Positions 5,800 through 6,409 of a stretch of 6,409 nt of DNA are shown here, in pieces; positions within the stretch are counted from its first letter, which is position 1, and each line of letters begins with the position of its first letter. Origin of the DNA: Prosthecobacter debontii (GTDB lineage: Bacteria; Verrucomicrobiota; Verrucomicrobiia; Verrucomicrobiales; Akkermansiaceae); contig CAMCXJ010000121.1 in the NCBI GenBank assembly GCA_945883455.1, positions 1-6,409 on the forward strand, given 5' to 3'. The translations under genes were made by a program, and so were the position numbers. Under the pieces are notes generated by a model. That model was not told the origin of the DNA. It made no database searches and saw only the letters and a list, made by a program, of their open reading frames with translations.

Positions 5800-6409
5800 T
5801 CAGCGGTCCGTGTTCGTGACGCGCTTCAGGAGGGCGAGCTCTTGTAGCGCCTTGCCAGTGCCTTCTGCGACCGCGCTGAGGGGATCCTCGGCGACATGGA
5901 CCGGTAGGCCAGTTTCTTCCCGGAGAAGACGATCCAGCCCCTTGAGGAGCGCGCCGCCGCCGGCGAGGACGATACCACGATCGACGAGGTCGGCGGCGAG
6001 CTCGGGAGGGCAGCGCTCAAGGGTGGTGCGGACGGCATCCACGATGGTAGCGAGTGGATCGGACATTGCCTCGCGGATTTCTTGGGAGGTAATGGTGATC
6101 GTTTTCGGCAGGCCTGCGACAAGATCGCGACCTTTCACTTCCATGGTCAGTTCCTTAGGGAGGGGGGCCGCGGAACCAAGTCGGATTTTGATGTCCTCGG
6201 AAGTGCGCTCGCCGATCATCAAGTTATAGGCGCGTTTCATGTATTGGATGATCGCCTCGTCCAGTTCGTCTCCGGCGGTGCGAACGGAGCGGGCGTAGAC
6301 GATGCCGGAAAGCGAGATGAGTGCGACCTCGGTAGTGCCACCGCCGATATCGACGATCATGTTTCCGGATGCCTCCTGCACCGGCAGTCCGACACCGATC
6401 GCGGCGGCC
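5800..6409 (-). CDS. mreB: Rod shape-determining protein MreB (actin homologue), C-terminal part
   Basis: 202 codons plus the stop are visible. The N-terminal third or more (about 140 residues of a usual 340) lies beyond the right edge. The frame is open to the edge and reads AAAIGVGLP just before VQEASGN, matching the MreB segment ahead of the second phosphate-binding loop. That makes the gene partial, with no start near 6381. VDIGGGTTEVALISL is the phosphate-2 motif, YARSVRTAGDELDEAI follows as in other MreB proteins, and GIVLAGGGALLKGLDRLL is the adenosine-binding motif. DPLSAVAEGTGKAL is the conserved C-terminal stretch. MreB polymerises with ATP into membrane-bound filaments that orient side-wall synthesis. 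It is the first visible gene of the mreB-mreC-mreD-mrdA cluster. Confidence 0.97.
   Translation of the reverse strand, partial: AAAIGVGLPVQEASGNMIVDIGGGTTEVALISLSGIVYARSVRTAGDELDEAIIQYMKRAYNLMIGERTSEDIKIRLGSAAPLPKELTMEVKGRDLVAGLPKTITITSQEIREAMSDPLATIVDAVRTTLERCPPELAADLVDRGIVLAGGGALLKGLDRLLREETGLPVHVAEDPLSAVAEGTGKALQELALLKRVTNTDR

Noticed and set aside
6379..6381. GTG as the start of a short MreB
   Set aside because: The frame is open to the right edge, and the residues before it (AAAIGVGLP) match conserved MreB sequence, so this GTG is an internal valine.
1..6409. CRISPR arrays, tRNA or rRNA genes, insertion sequences or attachment sites
   Set aside because: I saw no regularly spaced repeats, tRNA-like cloverleaf, rRNA sequence, transposase motifs or paired terminal repeats on either strand. 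Nearly all the sequence is accounted for by the seven genes.

Overview
The window is chromosomal DNA from a GC-rich bacterium. Every gene I can support lies on the minus strand, so transcription runs from the right edge to the left. The protein style suggests the Planctomycetes-Verrucomicrobia-Chlamydiae group, most likely Verrucomicrobia. The main pointers are an RNase G with a lysine-rich insert near its S1 domain, a long PBP2, and frequent starts without a Shine-Dalgarno sequence. This placement is an inference from remembered sequence style; no rRNA or other marker gene is present.

In transcription order, bases 6409 to 2168 hold a compact cell-shape (elongasome) cluster: the C-terminal two thirds of mreB, mreC, mreD and mrdA (PBP2). 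The spacing is tight: 36 bp between mreB and mreC, a 4-base overlap of mreC and mreD, and 3 bp between mreD and mrdA. MreB forms the cytoplasmic filament, MreC and MreD link it through the membrane, and PBP2 is the peptidoglycan transpeptidase they direct along the side wall. No rodA gene follows mrdA in this window. Instead, after a 55-bp A/C-rich leader comes rng (2112 to 526), an RNase E/G family endoribonuclease. This resembles the proteobacterial mreBCD-maf-rng order, but with mrdA in the place of maf.

Bases 525 to 405 form a short but dense intergenic segment. It contains two consecutive triloop hairpins. The second is followed by a T-rich stretch and reads as a rho-independent terminator for the operon. 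Next is a candidate promoter whose -10 hexamer is the exact 6-bp spacer of a perfect 12-bp inverted repeat (399-428). That repeat covers the start codon of the next gene.

Bases 404 to 1 carry a type II toxin-antitoxin module: a 93-residue ribbon-helix-helix antitoxin, and, overlapping it by ATGA, a PIN-domain (VapC-like) toxin cut off by the left edge after 42 codons.

Most of the window is conserved housekeeping sequence. The least ordinary part is the toxin-antitoxin control region, where palindrome, promoter and start codon are superimposed and the message may be leaderless. There is no stretch longer than 300 bases without a gene. I saw no tRNA, rRNA, CRISPR array or insertion sequence.
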